From positions 93,021 through 157,020 of the forward strand of contig NZ_JAHFUW010000002.1 in the NCBI RefSeq assembly GCF_023264855.1: DNA of 64,000 nt. Reading direction: 5' to 3'. Below, piece by piece: positions 32,968 through 42,080 of this stretch (its first letter is position 1; the number at the start of each line of letters is the position of its first letter). This stretch comes from Herbiconiux sp. (GTDB lineage Bacteria; Actinomycetota; Actinomycetes; Actinomycetales; Microbacteriaceae). The notes beneath the pieces are model-generated. The model saw only the letters and a list, made by a program, of their open reading frames with translations. It was not told the origin of the DNA and searched no databases. A program made the position numbers and the translations under genes.

Positions 32968-34535
32968 GCGGCATCCACGGCGCTGACGCCGGCGACCTCC
33001 GGGGGACAGGTGGAGGCGGCGGCACGGCTGACGCCGGCGACCTCACCTCCTTCTGGGCCGAGACCGCGCTGATCGGCGGATCCGTGCAGGAGCGCGTGCG
33101 CATCGCCGGCACGATCGGCTCGCGCGCCCTGGCCGGCACGATCACCGCGATCGAGACCGGCGTCGAGCCCCGCGCCGGCGAGCAGAAGCTCGACACCGTG
33201 CTGCCCGGCTTCGCCAACGCCCACTCGCACGCCTTCCACCGGGTTCTGCGCGGCCGCACCCACGACGACGGCGGCGACTTCTGGCAGTGGCGCACCCAGA
33301 TGTACCGCGTGGCAGGACTCCTCGACCCCGAGAGCTACCGCGCCCTGGCCACGGCGGTGTTCGCCGAGATGGTGACGAGCGGATTCACCGCCGTGGGCGA
33401 GTTCCACTACGTGCATCATCGGCCCGACGGATCGCCGTACACCGCTCACGCGATGGAGCAGGCACTGGCCGGGGCGGCGGCCGACTCCGGCATCCGACTC
33501 ACCCTGCTCGACACCTGCTACCTCACGGGCGGGATCGGCCTGCCGCTCTCGGCCGCCCAACGCAGGTTCGGCGACGGCGGCGGGGGCGACGACGGGGGCG
33601 GGGGTGACGCTGATGGTGACGCGGGCCGCTGGCTCGAGCGCTGGCATTCCCTCCGCGACGCGCTCGCGCCCACAGCGCTGCTCGGAGCCGCTCTGCACTC
33701 GGTGCGCGCCGTGCCGCGCGAGGCCATCCGGCGCATCGTCCGCGAGCTGCCGTCCGGCGTGCCGCTGCACGTTCACCTCTCGGAGCAGCCGCAGGAGAAC
33801 ACCGACTGCCTCGAGGCGTACGGCCTCACCCCCACGGGCCTGCTGGCCGAGGCCGGACTGCTCGAACGGCTCTCGGTGGTGCACGCCACCCACCTCACCG
33901 ACGACGACATCCGGATGCTCGGCGAGGCCGGGAGCACCGTCGTGATGTGTCCCAGCACCGAGGCCGACCTCGGTGACGGCATCGGGCCGGCGCGCGCCCT
34001 CGCCGACGCCGGGGCGCGCATCGCGCTCGGTTCCGACCAGAACGCGGTGATCGATCCGCTGCTGGAGTGCCGGGGCCTGGAGGCCGGCGCGCGTCTGGCC
34101 TCGGGCCGCCGAGGCCGCTTCACCCCCGCCGAACTCGCTATAGCCGCGAGCTCCGACGGCTACCGGAGCCTGGGGCTCGCCCCGCGCGGAGCGGGCAGGC
34201 GCCTCGCGGATGCCGCGGCCACCGACGCGGAGGGGCTGGGGGCAGGCCGACCCGGAGGGCCGGGCGAGCGCGGCCCCGCTGCCCGGGACCGCTCTTCCGA
34301 CGCAGCTACCGACGCCGGCGGCCTCCGCGTCGGCGCCCCCTTCGACCTGGTCGAACTCGACTCGGCGAGCACGCGTACGGCCGGTTCGAGACCCGCCCAG
34401 CTGCTGCTCACGGCGACCGCCGCCGATGTGCGTACCGTCGTGGTGGGCGGCACCGTCCGGGCCCGGTCCGGCGTGCTCGCCGACGGCCGGCATCCGGCAG
34501 CCCTCCTCGCCGCCGCCCTGGAAGGACTGTCATGA
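32964..34535 (+). CDS. hutF: formimidoylglutamate deiminase
   Basis: 523 residues; amidohydrolase-superfamily enzyme removing ammonia from N-formimidoyl-L-glutamate to leave N-formyl-L-glutamate. The metal motif A-H-S-H-A-F-H is at about 86-92, further ligands and acid lie in H-V-H-L-S-E-Q (about 270), H-A-T-H-L-T (about 310) and G-S-D-Q-N (about 355). Two low-complexity inserts are unusual: Gly/Asp at about 208-224 and Gly/Ala/Pro at about 413-445. The first ~30 residues repeat A-D-A-G-D-L. The GTG at 32964 overlaps the M20 stop (GTGA). Confidence 0.93.
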   Translation: MSGIHGADAGDLRGTGGGGGTADAGDLTSFWAETALIGGSVQERVRIAGTIGSRALAGTITAIETGVEPRAGEQKLDTVLPGFANAHSHAFHRVLRGRTHDDGGDFWQWRTQMYRVAGLLDPESYRALATAVFAEMVTSGFTAVGEFHYVHHRPDGSPYTAHAMEQALAGAAADSGIRLTLLDTCYLTGGIGLPLSAAQRRFGDGGGGDDGGGGDADGDAGRWLERWHSLRDALAPTALLGAALHSVRAVPREAIRRIVRELPSGVPLHVHLSEQPQENTDCLEAYGLTPTGLLAEAGLLERLSVVHATHLTDDDIRMLGEAGSTVVMCPSTEADLGDGIGPARALADAGARIALGSDQNAVIDPLLECRGLEAGARLASGRRGRFTPAELAIAASSDGYRSLGLAPRGAGRRLADAAATDAEGLGAGRPGGPGERGPAARDRSSDAATDAGGLRVGAPFDLVELDSASTRTAGSRPAQLLLTATAADVRTVVVGGTVRARSGVLADGRHPAALLAAALEGLS

Positions 34536-35692
34536 CGAGCGAACTCCTCACCGACATCGGCGAGTTGACCACCCTGGTCGAACCCCGGCGGCACGACGCC
34601 GCCCTCGTGATCGACGACGGCCGCATCGCCTGGATCGGACAGGCCGCGGCGGCCCCCGACTGCGACCGCCGCACCAGCGTCGAGGGCCGAGCGGTGTTGC
34701 CCGGCTGGATCGATTCGCACACCCATCTGGTGTTCGCCGGCGACCGTTCGGCCGAGTTCGAGGCGCGGATGGCGGGCCAGGACTATGCGGCCGGTGGCAT
34801 CGCCACCACCGTGCGCGCCACCCGGGCCGCCACCGACGCAGAGCTCGCCGGCACGCTGGCACGCCTGCGCGCCGAGGCCGAACGCGGCGGCACCACGTTC
34901 CTCGAGACCAAGACCGGCTACGGCCTCGATGTCGAGACCGAGCGCCGCTCGGCCGAGATCGCGCGCGCCGGCGCCGATGTGGTGACTTTTCTCGGTGCGC
35001 ACCTGGTGCCCGAGGCGCTCGACGGCATCGGGATGCGCGACTACCTCGATCTGGTGACCGGCCCGATGCTCACGGCCGTGCGGCCGTTCGTCGACTTCAT
35101 CGACGTGTTCTGCGAGGAGGGCGCCTTCGATCCCGAGCAGTCGCGGGAGGTGCTGCTCGCCGGCCGGGCCGCCGGCCTCGGCCTCCGGGTGCACGGCAAC
35201 CAGCTCGGGGAGAGCGGCGGGGTCGCGCTCGCCGTCGAACTCGGCGCAGCCAGTGTCGACCACTGCGGGCACCTGTCGGGCGGAGACATCGACGCGCTGG
35301 CCGACTCGAGCACCGTCGCCACCGTGCTGCCCGCTTGCGACATCTCGACCCGGCAGCCCTTCGCCCCGGCCCGGGCGCTGCTCGACGCGGGCGCGACCCT
35401 CGCCATCGCCTCCAACTGCAACCCCGGCTCGTCGTACACGACGTCGATGCAGTTCTGCGTGGCCACGGCCGTGCTGCAGATGGGCCTCGGCATCGAAGAA
35501 GCCGTGCGGGCCGCCACGGTCGGAGGAGCGATCGCGCTCGGCCGTGACGAGGGCCCGGATGCCGTGGGCCGGCTCCGCGTGGGCGGTCGCGCCGACCTGC
35601 AGCTACTCGACGCCCCGTCGATCGCGCACCTCGCCTACCGCCCGGGTGTGCCCCTCACGATCGGCACGTGGGTGCGCGGGGTGCGCCGTTGA
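34532..35692 (+). CDS. hutI: imidazolonepropionase
   Basis: 386 residues; hydrolyses imidazolone-5-propionate to N-formimidoyl-L-glutamate. Metal motif D-S-H-T-H-L-V-F-A-G (about 66-75), E-T-K-T-G-Y-G-L (about 125-132), V-H-G-N-Q-L (about 220) and A-S-N-C-N-P-G-S-S (about 293) match the family. The ATG at 34532 overlaps the hutF stop (ATGA). Last gene of the operon; histidine ammonia-lyase is not in the window. Confidence 0.95.
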   Translation: MTSELLTDIGELTTLVEPRRHDAALVIDDGRIAWIGQAAAAPDCDRRTSVEGRAVLPGWIDSHTHLVFAGDRSAEFEARMAGQDYAAGGIATTVRATRAATDAELAGTLARLRAEAERGGTTFLETKTGYGLDVETERRSAEIARAGADVVTFLGAHLVPEALDGIGMRDYLDLVTGPMLTAVRPFVDFIDVFCEEGAFDPEQSREVLLAGRAAGLGLRVHGNQLGESGGVALAVELGAASVDHCGHLSGGDIDALADSSTVATVLPACDISTRQPFAPARALLDAGATLAIASNCNPGSSYTTSMQFCVATAVLQMGLGIEEAVRAATVGGAIALGRDEGPDAVGRLRVGGRADLQLLDAPSIAHLAYRPGVPLTIGTWVRGVRR

Positions 35693-35725
35693 GCGGCACC
35701 CGATCCATCCCCGCTGGGCGTTCGA

Positions 35726-36520
35726 TCAGTAGTCGACGCAGAAGTCCGGCAGGTTGACCGGATCGGAGCAGTAGTGGATCGGCGCTCGCGACGGGAACGG
35801 GAACGGCACGGGGATGAGCGTCGGCGATCCGCCACCGGACGCCGAGCCGTCGGATGATGACGCGCTCTCCTCCGCCGCCGCCTCGGCTGCGGCCGCGCCG
35901 TCCACCTGAGCATCCTGCGTGGCCCGCGTCAGCGCCACGAGCTCGAGCAGCTGACGGGGCGTGTCATCGGTGGCCGGGACGGCGGCGGCGGTCTGCTGCG
36001 CCACGATCGCGCTGTAGAGCTGGTCGCGCGCGGCTTGAGGCGCATCCGGGGTCTCGTCGTTCACCACCCGCGCAGCCGTCTCGATCACACCCGCACGCAC
36101 GGTGCCGATCGCCGCGTACAGCGCCGACAGGTCGGCGGCGATGCTCGCCTCGTCGACCGGCGGAGTCGCCTGGCTCGCTGCCGGTCCGCCGGCCGCCGAC
36201 AGCTGCGCGACCTGCACCGAGGAATCGAGCTGCTGCACGGCCACGTCGAGTGCGGTGCGGGCCTCCAGCGAGGCGAATCCGTCGGACCCGGCCACCAGCG
36301 AACGCCCGGCCGCCACGAGCGGCTCGGCGATCGGATCGAACGCCACCACCTGCTCGATCGGCATCGGCGACGACGTCGCTCCGACCGCCGTCGACTCCGG
36401 AGACACCCCGGGCGCGGGAGCCGGCCCCGCGCATCCGGACATCGTCACCGCGATCGCGACAGACACGGCCAGGATGAACGCGGCCCGGGTCGCCCCCGAT
36501 GTCGCAGCTCGTCCGCTCAT
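35726..36520 (-). CDS. hypothetical lipoprotein
   Basis: 264 residues. A signal peptide ending in lipobox M-S-G-C (Cys about 30) marks a membrane-anchored exported protein. The rest is Ala-rich and mainly helical (about 60-215), with a Ser/Ala stretch (about 220-235) and a C-terminal Pro/Phe segment ending in two cysteines (Y-C-S-D-P and D-F-C-V-D-Y) that may form a disulfide. I do not recognise a family. The ATG at 36520 follows GAGGGGGA. It is convergent with hutI and downstream of a two-component system. Confidence 0.75.
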   Translation of the reverse strand: MSGRAATSGATRAAFILAVSVAIAVTMSGCAGPAPAPGVSPESTAVGATSSPMPIEQVVAFDPIAEPLVAAGRSLVAGSDGFASLEARTALDVAVQQLDSSVQVAQLSAAGGPAASQATPPVDEASIAADLSALYAAIGTVRAGVIETAARVVNDETPDAPQAARDQLYSAIVAQQTAAAVPATDDTPRQLLELVALTRATQDAQVDGAAAAEAAAEESASSSDGSASGGGSPTLIPVPFPFPSRAPIHYCSDPVNLPDFCVDY

Positions 36521-36599
36521 GGATCCATCCCCCTCGTTCGTGCCCCCAGGCGATCCTAGGCCGCGTGCAGCCGAACGTCCGCCCGGCACCGCGTTCGGG

Positions 36600-38312
36600 T
36601 CACGCGGCAGCGGAGGCGCCGGGCAGCACCAGCGTGAAGGTGGTGCCGACCCCGACCGTGCTGGCGATCTCGATCCGGCCGTCGTGCGCGGTGGCGATCG
36701 CCTTCGTGATGGTCAGGCCGAGCCCGACGCCCTTGACGGCGTGCTGGCTCGCGGTGCTGGCCCGGAAGAACCGCTCCGCGAGGCGGTCGAGCTCGTCCGC
36801 GGGGATGCCGATGCCGGTGTCCTGCACGATCACCCTCGTCTCCTCGGGGCCGCTCTCCAGCGTGAGGGTCACCGCACCTCCGCGGGGCGTGAACTTCACG
36901 GCGTTGGAGAGCAGATTGTCCAGCGCCTGACCGATCCGGAGCGGGTCGACCGTCACCACGACATCCTTCTCGGGCGTGACGACGTCGAGCGCGACGTGCC
37001 CGTTCTCGGCAGTCGGCGCCGCGGTGTCGGCGGCGGCCCGCACGAGCGCGGTGATCGACGTGGGGACGCGCTCGATGGTGAAGCGCCCGGCCCCGACCTG
37101 CGCCGTGAACAGCAGATCGCCGACCAGCTGTAGCAGCCGCCGCGCATTGCGGTCGACGACGTCGAGGTACTTCAGCTGCTGTCCGGTCATCGGGTCGTCG
37201 AACTCGTCCTCCGGGCGCAGCAGTTCGACGTATCCGAGGATCGACGACAGGGGCGTTCTGAGCTCGTGGGAGATGAGACTGGTGAATTCGTCCTTCAGGC
37301 GCTGGAGCTCGGTCGCCTCGGTCTCGTCGGTGGCGACGAAGATGAATCCGGCCGAGCGGCCGTCCTCGTCGAACCGTTCCGACACCGACACGTGCGCGGG
37401 GAACTCGGATCCGTCTTTCCGCGCGTAGGTCCAGTCCCGCAGCTCGGTCGCCTCGGCGCCGCCCACGAGGCGTCCGCCGCCGGCGTCGTCGGTCTCGTCC
37501 GCGGCATCGGGACGATGGATGTCGGCGATCGCGAGCCGGCCGATGGCCTCGGCGCTGGTGTACCCCAGCAGGCTCACGGCGCCGCGGTTCCACACGTTCA
37601 CCCGGCCGTCGAGATCGGTGCCGATGATGGCGTGCCCGGTGATCGCATCCCAGACGCTGTCGCGCAGCCGGTTCGCCTCGAGGCTCTGCTCCTTCTGGCG
37701 GTGCGCCTCCCGGGTGGACTGCTCGAGCGAGGCGACCAGCTGATCGCGCTCGTCGACGAGCTGCTGCACGCGCAGCAGGCGGTCGTGCTGCACGCGGGCG
37801 ATTTGATTGATCAGCACCGCGGCGATCGCGAACACGGCCGGCGTGAAGATCAGCCGCACCAGGTCGGAGGCGACGGCGACCGAGGCGATGCCGACCAGGA
37901 ACGGCAGCGCGACGATCATCAGCACGCCCGCCACCGCGATCAGGATGTGCCGCACGCCCTGCTCGGAGGCGATCCAGATCACCGGGATGATGATCAGCGC
38001 GCCGAACGGGGAGATCTGGCCCCCGGTCGCCGTGCGGAGCAGGGCCACCGCGACGAAGGTGACCAGGGGGATGGCGATCTCCCACCGCGGCGAGAGGCTC
38101 GTGCGCGGCAGGGCGATCGCGAAGACGGCCGCCGCGAGCACGAGGGCATCCGCCACGACCACCGGCACGACGTCGCCGCTGATGCCCACCGGCGAGATCA
38201 GCACGAGGGTCGCCAGGGCGAATCCGGTGAGGGCGGCTCCGTGTTTCAGGATCGGCGACCACGATCCGAAGGTTCCCAGCGTCACGCGGGCGAGCCGATG
38301 CGGGGCCGGCAT
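36600..38312 (-). CDS. membrane PAS-domain sensor histidine kinase
   Basis: 570 residues. About six membrane helices (25-190), a coiled coil (about 195-225), a PAS domain (about 228-335), then HisKA with phospho-acceptor His in S-H-E-L-R-T-P-L-S-S (about 351) and HATPase (D-N-L-L-S-N-A-V-K-F N-box, G-I-G-I-P and G-V-G-L-G-L-T G-boxes, about 450-565). The ATG at 38312 shares a base with the upstream receiver stop (TGATG). It is co-transcribed with two stand-alone receivers; the stimulus is unknown. Confidence 0.92.
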   Translation of the reverse strand: MPAPHRLARVTLGTFGSWSPILKHGAALTGFALATLVLISPVGISGDVVPVVVADALVLAAAVFAIALPRTSLSPRWEIAIPLVTFVAVALLRTATGGQISPFGALIIIPVIWIASEQGVRHILIAVAGVLMIVALPFLVGIASVAVASDLVRLIFTPAVFAIAAVLINQIARVQHDRLLRVQQLVDERDQLVASLEQSTREAHRQKEQSLEANRLRDSVWDAITGHAIIGTDLDGRVNVWNRGAVSLLGYTSAEAIGRLAIADIHRPDAADETDDAGGGRLVGGAEATELRDWTYARKDGSEFPAHVSVSERFDEDGRSAGFIFVATDETEATELQRLKDEFTSLISHELRTPLSSILGYVELLRPEDEFDDPMTGQQLKYLDVVDRNARRLLQLVGDLLFTAQVGAGRFTIERVPTSITALVRAAADTAAPTAENGHVALDVVTPEKDVVVTVDPLRIGQALDNLLSNAVKFTPRGGAVTLTLESGPEETRVIVQDTGIGIPADELDRLAERFFRASTASQHAVKGVGLGLTITKAIATAHDGRIEIASTVGVGTTFTLVLPGASAAA

Positions 38313-38680
38313 CACAGGCGCTCGGCGACGTCGCGGATGAAACGCACCAGCTCCCGCACCGGGAACGGCTTGGTGATCAAGCCGTCCGCCCCGGCCGCGT
38401 GCACCTGCTCGGCGATGTCGGGTGCCCCGTCGGCGGTGATGACGAGCACGGTCAGTTCGCGCAGCCCGCCGTCGTCGCGCACCTTCTGAAGGACTTCGAG
38501 ACCGGTCATGCCCGGCATCGAGATGTCCAGCACGGCCAGATCCACGTGCATCGCCTGCAGGGCCGCCCAGGCCTCGGTTCCGGATGCGACGGCGGCGGCG
38601 ACCTCGGATCCCGCCTTCTCCACCGCGATCGTCACCAGGTCGCGCAGATCCGCGTCGTCGTCGGCAATCAGTACTCTCAT
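38312..38680 (-). CDS. stand-alone response-regulator receiver protein
   Basis: 122 residues with a receiver domain only. Acidic pocket A-D-D-D (about 7-10), phospho-acceptor Asp in V-L-D-I-S-M-P-G-M (about 50), and switch Lys in T-K-P-F-P (about 102). No DNA-binding or enzymatic output follows, so it would act by protein contact or in a phosphorelay. The ATG at 38680 follows AGGGGGAG. It directly precedes and touches the kinase gene. Confidence 0.9.
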   Translation of the reverse strand: MRVLIADDDADLRDLVTIAVEKAGSEVAAAVASGTEAWAALQAMHVDLAVLDISMPGMTGLEVLQKVRDDGGLRELTVLVITADGAPDIAEQVHAAGADGLITKPFPVRELVRFIRDVAERL

Positions 38681-38708
38681 CCGTTCGCTCCCCCTGCGAC
38701 TCGGGCCG

Positions 38709-39080
38709 TCACCCGTTCGGAAAAATGGTGTCCATCGTGTGCGCGATCTGCTTGAACGTGAACGGCTTCGGCAGGATCGCATCGACGCTCGGATAGTCCT
38801 CGACACCGAGCACCGAGGTCACCACGAGTCGTGAATCGGGAACCTCGGATTTCATGGCGTCGACCAGCTGCCAGCCGTCGATACCCGGCAGCAGCAGGTC
38901 CACCACGGCGACCGCCGGAGCGGTGGTGCGGTAGGAATCCATCGCCACCTCGGCGGTGCCCACCACCGACACGGTGAAGCCCAGGCGCTCGAGGTGCACC
39001 CGGAGAAGATCGCCCTGATCCTCCGAATCGTCGACCACCAGAGCCGATCGCCCCTCGAATCGCGCGGCCCGTCCTGTCAC
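38709..39080 (-). CDS. second stand-alone response-regulator receiver protein
   Basis: 123 residues. Acidic pocket V-V-D-D-S-E-D (about 15-21), phospho-Asp in V-V-D-L-L-L-P-G-I-D (about 59), Lys in L-P-K-P-F-T (about 106). Again without an output domain. GTG start at 39080 after GGGAG. It lies 28 bases upstream of the other receiver, so the order is receiver-receiver-kinase. Confidence 0.88.
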   Translation of the reverse strand: MTGRAARFEGRSALVVDDSEDQGDLLRVHLERLGFTVSVVGTAEVAMDSYRTTAPAVAVVDLLLPGIDGWQLVDAMKSEVPDSRLVVTSVLGVEDYPSVDAILPKPFTFKQIAHTMDTIFPNG

Positions 39081-39209
39081 GAAGGACTCCCATCCCCTGG
39101 CCGACCTGATCCGTCGAGCTGTCTTCGAACCTTACAACGGGATCGCCGCCGCCGAGCCCGCGCCCACCCGCCCCCTGTACCCTGGAGGCCTGCACGGAAG
39201 GAGCACCAC

Positions 39210-40007
39210 ATGACCGGTCGCGACGAGATCGAATGCTGGCTGACCGACATGGACGGCGTGCTCGTTCACGAGAACCATCCGGTGCCCGGCGCCGCCGAGC
39301 TGCTGCAGCAGTGGCGCGACGAGGGCAAGCCCTACCTCGTGCTCACGAACAACTCCATCTTCACGCCGCGCGACCTGTCGGCGCGGCTGCGCGCATCCGG
39401 TCTCGAGGTGCCCGAGGAGTTCATCTGGACGAGCGCCCTCGCCACGGCCGCGTTCCTCAAAGACCAGATGCCGGGCGGCACCGCCTTCGTGATCGGCGAG
39501 GCGGGCATCACCACCGCGCTGCACGAGGCCGGCTTCATCATGACGGAGACCGCGCCCGACTACGTGGTGATCGGCGAGACCCGCAACTACTCCTTCGAGG
39601 CCATCACGAAGGCCATCCGCCTGATCGGTGCCGGGTCGCGCTTCATCGTGACGAATCCGGATGCCACGGGGCCGAGTGCCGAAGGGCCGCTGCCGGCCAC
39701 CGGTGCCATCGCCGCCCTCATCACGAAGGCCACCGGGCGGGAGCCCTACGTGGTGGGCAAACCGAACCCGATGATGTTCCGCTCGGCGATGAACCGCATC
39801 GGCGCGCACTCGGAGAACACCGGCATGATCGGCGACCGGATGGACACCGACGTCGTGGCCGGCATCGAGGCGGGCCTGCACACGATCCTCGTGCTCACGG
39901 GTATCAGCGACCAGACCGAGATCGACCGCTACCCCTTCCGCCCCTCCGAAATCCTGAACTCGGTCGCCGACCTCCTCAACCCCACCCCGGTCGAGTCCGA
40001 GCTCTGA
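39210..40007 (+). CDS. HAD-IIA (NagD-like) phosphatase
   Basis: 265 residues. HAD motif I D-M-D-G-V-L (about 13-18), motif II L-T-N-N-S (about 46), motif III K-P-N-P-M-M (about 190) and motif IV G-D-R-M-D-T-D (about 212) are all present, with the class-IIA cap between II and III. Such enzymes dephosphorylate nucleotides or small phosphate esters. The ATG at 39210 has GGAAGGAG upstream and TACCCT (39178) as a plausible -10. Confidence 0.93.
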   Translation: MTGRDEIECWLTDMDGVLVHENHPVPGAAELLQQWRDEGKPYLVLTNNSIFTPRDLSARLRASGLEVPEEFIWTSALATAAFLKDQMPGGTAFVIGEAGITTALHEAGFIMTETAPDYVVIGETRNYSFEAITKAIRLIGAGSRFIVTNPDATGPSAEGPLPATGAIAALITKATGREPYVVGKPNPMMFRSAMNRIGAHSENTGMIGDRMDTDVVAGIEAGLHTILVLTGISDQTEIDRYPFRPSEILNSVADLLNPTPVESEL

Positions 40008-40035
40008 GGGGCGTGCGGGGCGGGGCTGTTCGAGC

Positions 40036-40041
40036 CAGAGT
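40036..40041 (+). promoter_or_regulatory. candidate -10 of leaderless promoter, WcbI gene
   Basis: CAGAGT, six bases before the GTG at 40048. First base deviates from TANNNT; otherwise the same geometry as other leaderless genes here. Confidence 0.3.
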
Positions 40042-40047
40042 GGGGTA

Positions 40048-40956
40048 GTGCCCGACGATCCGCTCGACCTGTTCCGCCGAACGCCTCGCGAGGCGGTGCC
40101 GGCCGATGTGCGGGTGCTGCTCTCGGTGGGCAACTGCCAGGCCGAGTCGGTGCGTGCCGTGATGCCCGAGGCGCTCACCACCGTGCGCACACCGCCGGTG
40201 CACGAGCTCACCGCGGCAGACGCCGAGCAGCTTCACGCCTGGCTCGAGCGGGCGGACTTCGTGGTGCTGCAGCCGATCCGTGACGACTATCGGGGGCTGC
40301 CGGTGGGAACGCGGCAGCTGCTCGCCTCCACCCGCGCCGGCACGGGGATCGCCGTGCTGCCGGTGATCCGCTTCGCCGGCCTGTATCCGCGGCACCTCAT
40401 CATCCGCCCGCCGTCGGACACCTCGCTCACCCCGCCCGTGGTCGCCTACCACGACGCCGCCGTGCTGATGGAAGCCGCCGGGTCGGCGCTGCCCCCGCTC
40501 ACCGCGCGCGCCGTCGCCGTGATCGCCGCCGCCTCGATCGGCGAGCTGCGGGAGCGCGAGGGCCGGCACGGCACCGTCGTGGTCTCCGATCTGTTCGCCT
40601 CGCCCACCTTCGGCTCGATGCGCACCATCAATCACCCGGGCAACCCGGTGTGGGCGGCCGTCGGCGCCCGCACCCTCGACGCACTCGGCCTCGCGGAGGG
40701 CCCGTCGGGCACCGCAGCACCGCGCGATCCCGGACGCCCGCTGCTCGACTCCGTGCACGCGCCGCGCGAGCCCGCCGTGATCGACGCCTTCGATCTCGAC
40801 GCCGAGCCCACCTCCGACTGGACGGTCGACGGATGCATCGTGCCGGCCGCCGAGGTGCGCATCGCCCATCTGCGCTGGTATGCCGAGCACCCCGACGCGG
40901 TGACCGCCGGGCTGCACCGTCACGCCGCGACGCTCCGCGAGCTCGCAGCCGCATGA
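40048..40956 (+). CDS. WcbI-family polysaccharide biosynthesis protein (putative acetyltransferase)
   Basis: 302 residues. The N-terminal G-N-C-Q-A-E (about 28-33) is the hallmark of WcbI, a capsule-associated putative acyltransferase that binds CoA. H-P-G-N-P-V-W (about 195) is a second conserved block. Soluble, no signal peptide. Stop overlaps the next gene by four bases (ATGA), so it forms a unit with two glycosyltransferases and probably modifies the glycan they build. Confidence 0.85.
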   Translation: MPDDPLDLFRRTPREAVPADVRVLLSVGNCQAESVRAVMPEALTTVRTPPVHELTAADAEQLHAWLERADFVVLQPIRDDYRGLPVGTRQLLASTRAGTGIAVLPVIRFAGLYPRHLIIRPPSDTSLTPPVVAYHDAAVLMEAAGSALPPLTARAVAVIAAASIGELREREGRHGTVVVSDLFASPTFGSMRTINHPGNPVWAAVGARTLDALGLAEGPSGTAAPRDPGRPLLDSVHAPREPAVIDAFDLDAEPTSDWTVDGCIVPAAEVRIAHLRWYAEHPDAVTAGLHRHAATLRELAAA

Positions 40957-42080
40957 CCACTCTGGATTCCCGTTCCGGACACCGGATCACCCGCCTCGCC
41001 ACCCTGGAGACCATCGCGTCGCCCGACCGCGCACCCGCGGACCTCTCCACCGCACCCCTTCCCAGACTTCTGGTCACCCGCGATCCCCGCCACGGGGTCA
41101 CCCTCTACGCCCAGCGGCTCGCGGAGGCACTCACGGAGCCGGCCGGCGCCGAGGTGACCGCCGGTGAGCGGGTGCACCTGCACTTCACCGACCGGCTGTG
41201 GGGCTCCGACCCCGGGGCGGCTGCGAGCGCCGTGGAGGAGCTGGCCCAGAGGGCATCCGTCACGGTCACCCTGCACGATCTCCCGCAGCCCTCCGACGGG
41301 GCGGGGAGCCTCGGCCGTCGAGCCGCCTCCTACCGGCGGGTGGTGGAGGCGGCGAGCGGCGTCGTCTGCAACAGCCACCACGAGGCCGAGCTGCTCGCCG
41401 AGTACGTGGGCGCCGTCACGGCGATCACGGTCATCCCGCTGCCCGTGGACGGACCGTCCGCCGGCGCCGCCATCGGTGCCGACACCACCGGCGCCGCCGA
41501 CGCCGGCACCGCCACGGTCGCCCGCGCCACACAGGACCCCGCCGCCGGCAGTGCGCCTGCGGTCAGCGTGCTCGGCTACGTCTACCCGGGCAAGGGACAC
41601 GACCGGGTGCTGCGCGCCGTGGGGAACCTGCGCCGGTATCCACGGCCCGTCGTCGAGGCACTCGGCCGCGCCTCGGAGGGGCACGAGCACGACGTCGAGA
41701 ACGTGCGGCGGCTGGCCCGCTACGCCGGTGTCGCCTTCACGATCACCGGGTTCCTGCCCGACGACGAGCTGCGGGAGCGCTGCCGCCGTTCCGCGGTGCC
41801 GGTGATCGCGCACCGCCACGTCTCGGCGTCCGGGTCGCTCGCCAGCTGGCTCGGAGCGGGTCGACGGCCCATCGTGCTCGCGAGCCGGTACATGCAGGAG
41901 ATGGCGGCGCTGCACCGCAACGCGCTGACCGTCGTGGACGGCCGCGCGCTCGATGACGCGATCGAGCACGCGCTCGCGCATCCGGAATCCACCCGGCTGG
42001 ACGATTCGGTACGGCTCGGCCCCGACCTCGCCGAGGTCGCGGCCCTCTACCGCCGTTTCTGGGCCGAGGTGGCCTGGTGA
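40953..42080 (+). CDS. GT4-like glycosyltransferase
   Basis: 375 residues. The N-terminal half has P-R-L-L-V-T-R-D-P-R-H-G-V-T-L-Y-A-Q (about 36-54) and G-V-V-C-N-S-H-H-E-A-E-L-L (about 135-147), the acceptor-side pattern of GT-B enzymes. The second half starts V-L-G-Y-V-Y-P-G-K-G-H (about 205) and contains the G-F-L-P-D-D-E-L segment (about 266), as in GT4-like proteins. The donor sugar is unknown. An Ala/Gly/Thr linker (about 170-200) is long. Overlaps both neighbours by four bases. Confidence 0.8.
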   Translation: MTTLDSRSGHRITRLATLETIASPDRAPADLSTAPLPRLLVTRDPRHGVTLYAQRLAEALTEPAGAEVTAGERVHLHFTDRLWGSDPGAAASAVEELAQRASVTVTLHDLPQPSDGAGSLGRRAASYRRVVEAASGVVCNSHHEAELLAEYVGAVTAITVIPLPVDGPSAGAAIGADTTGAADAGTATVARATQDPAAGSAPAVSVLGYVYPGKGHDRVLRAVGNLRRYPRPVVEALGRASEGHEHDVENVRRLARYAGVAFTITGFLPDDELRERCRRSAVPVIAHRHVSASGSLASWLGAGRRPIVLASRYMQEMAALHRNALTVVDGRALDDAIEHALAHPESTRLDDSVRLGPDLAEVAALYRRFWAEVAW

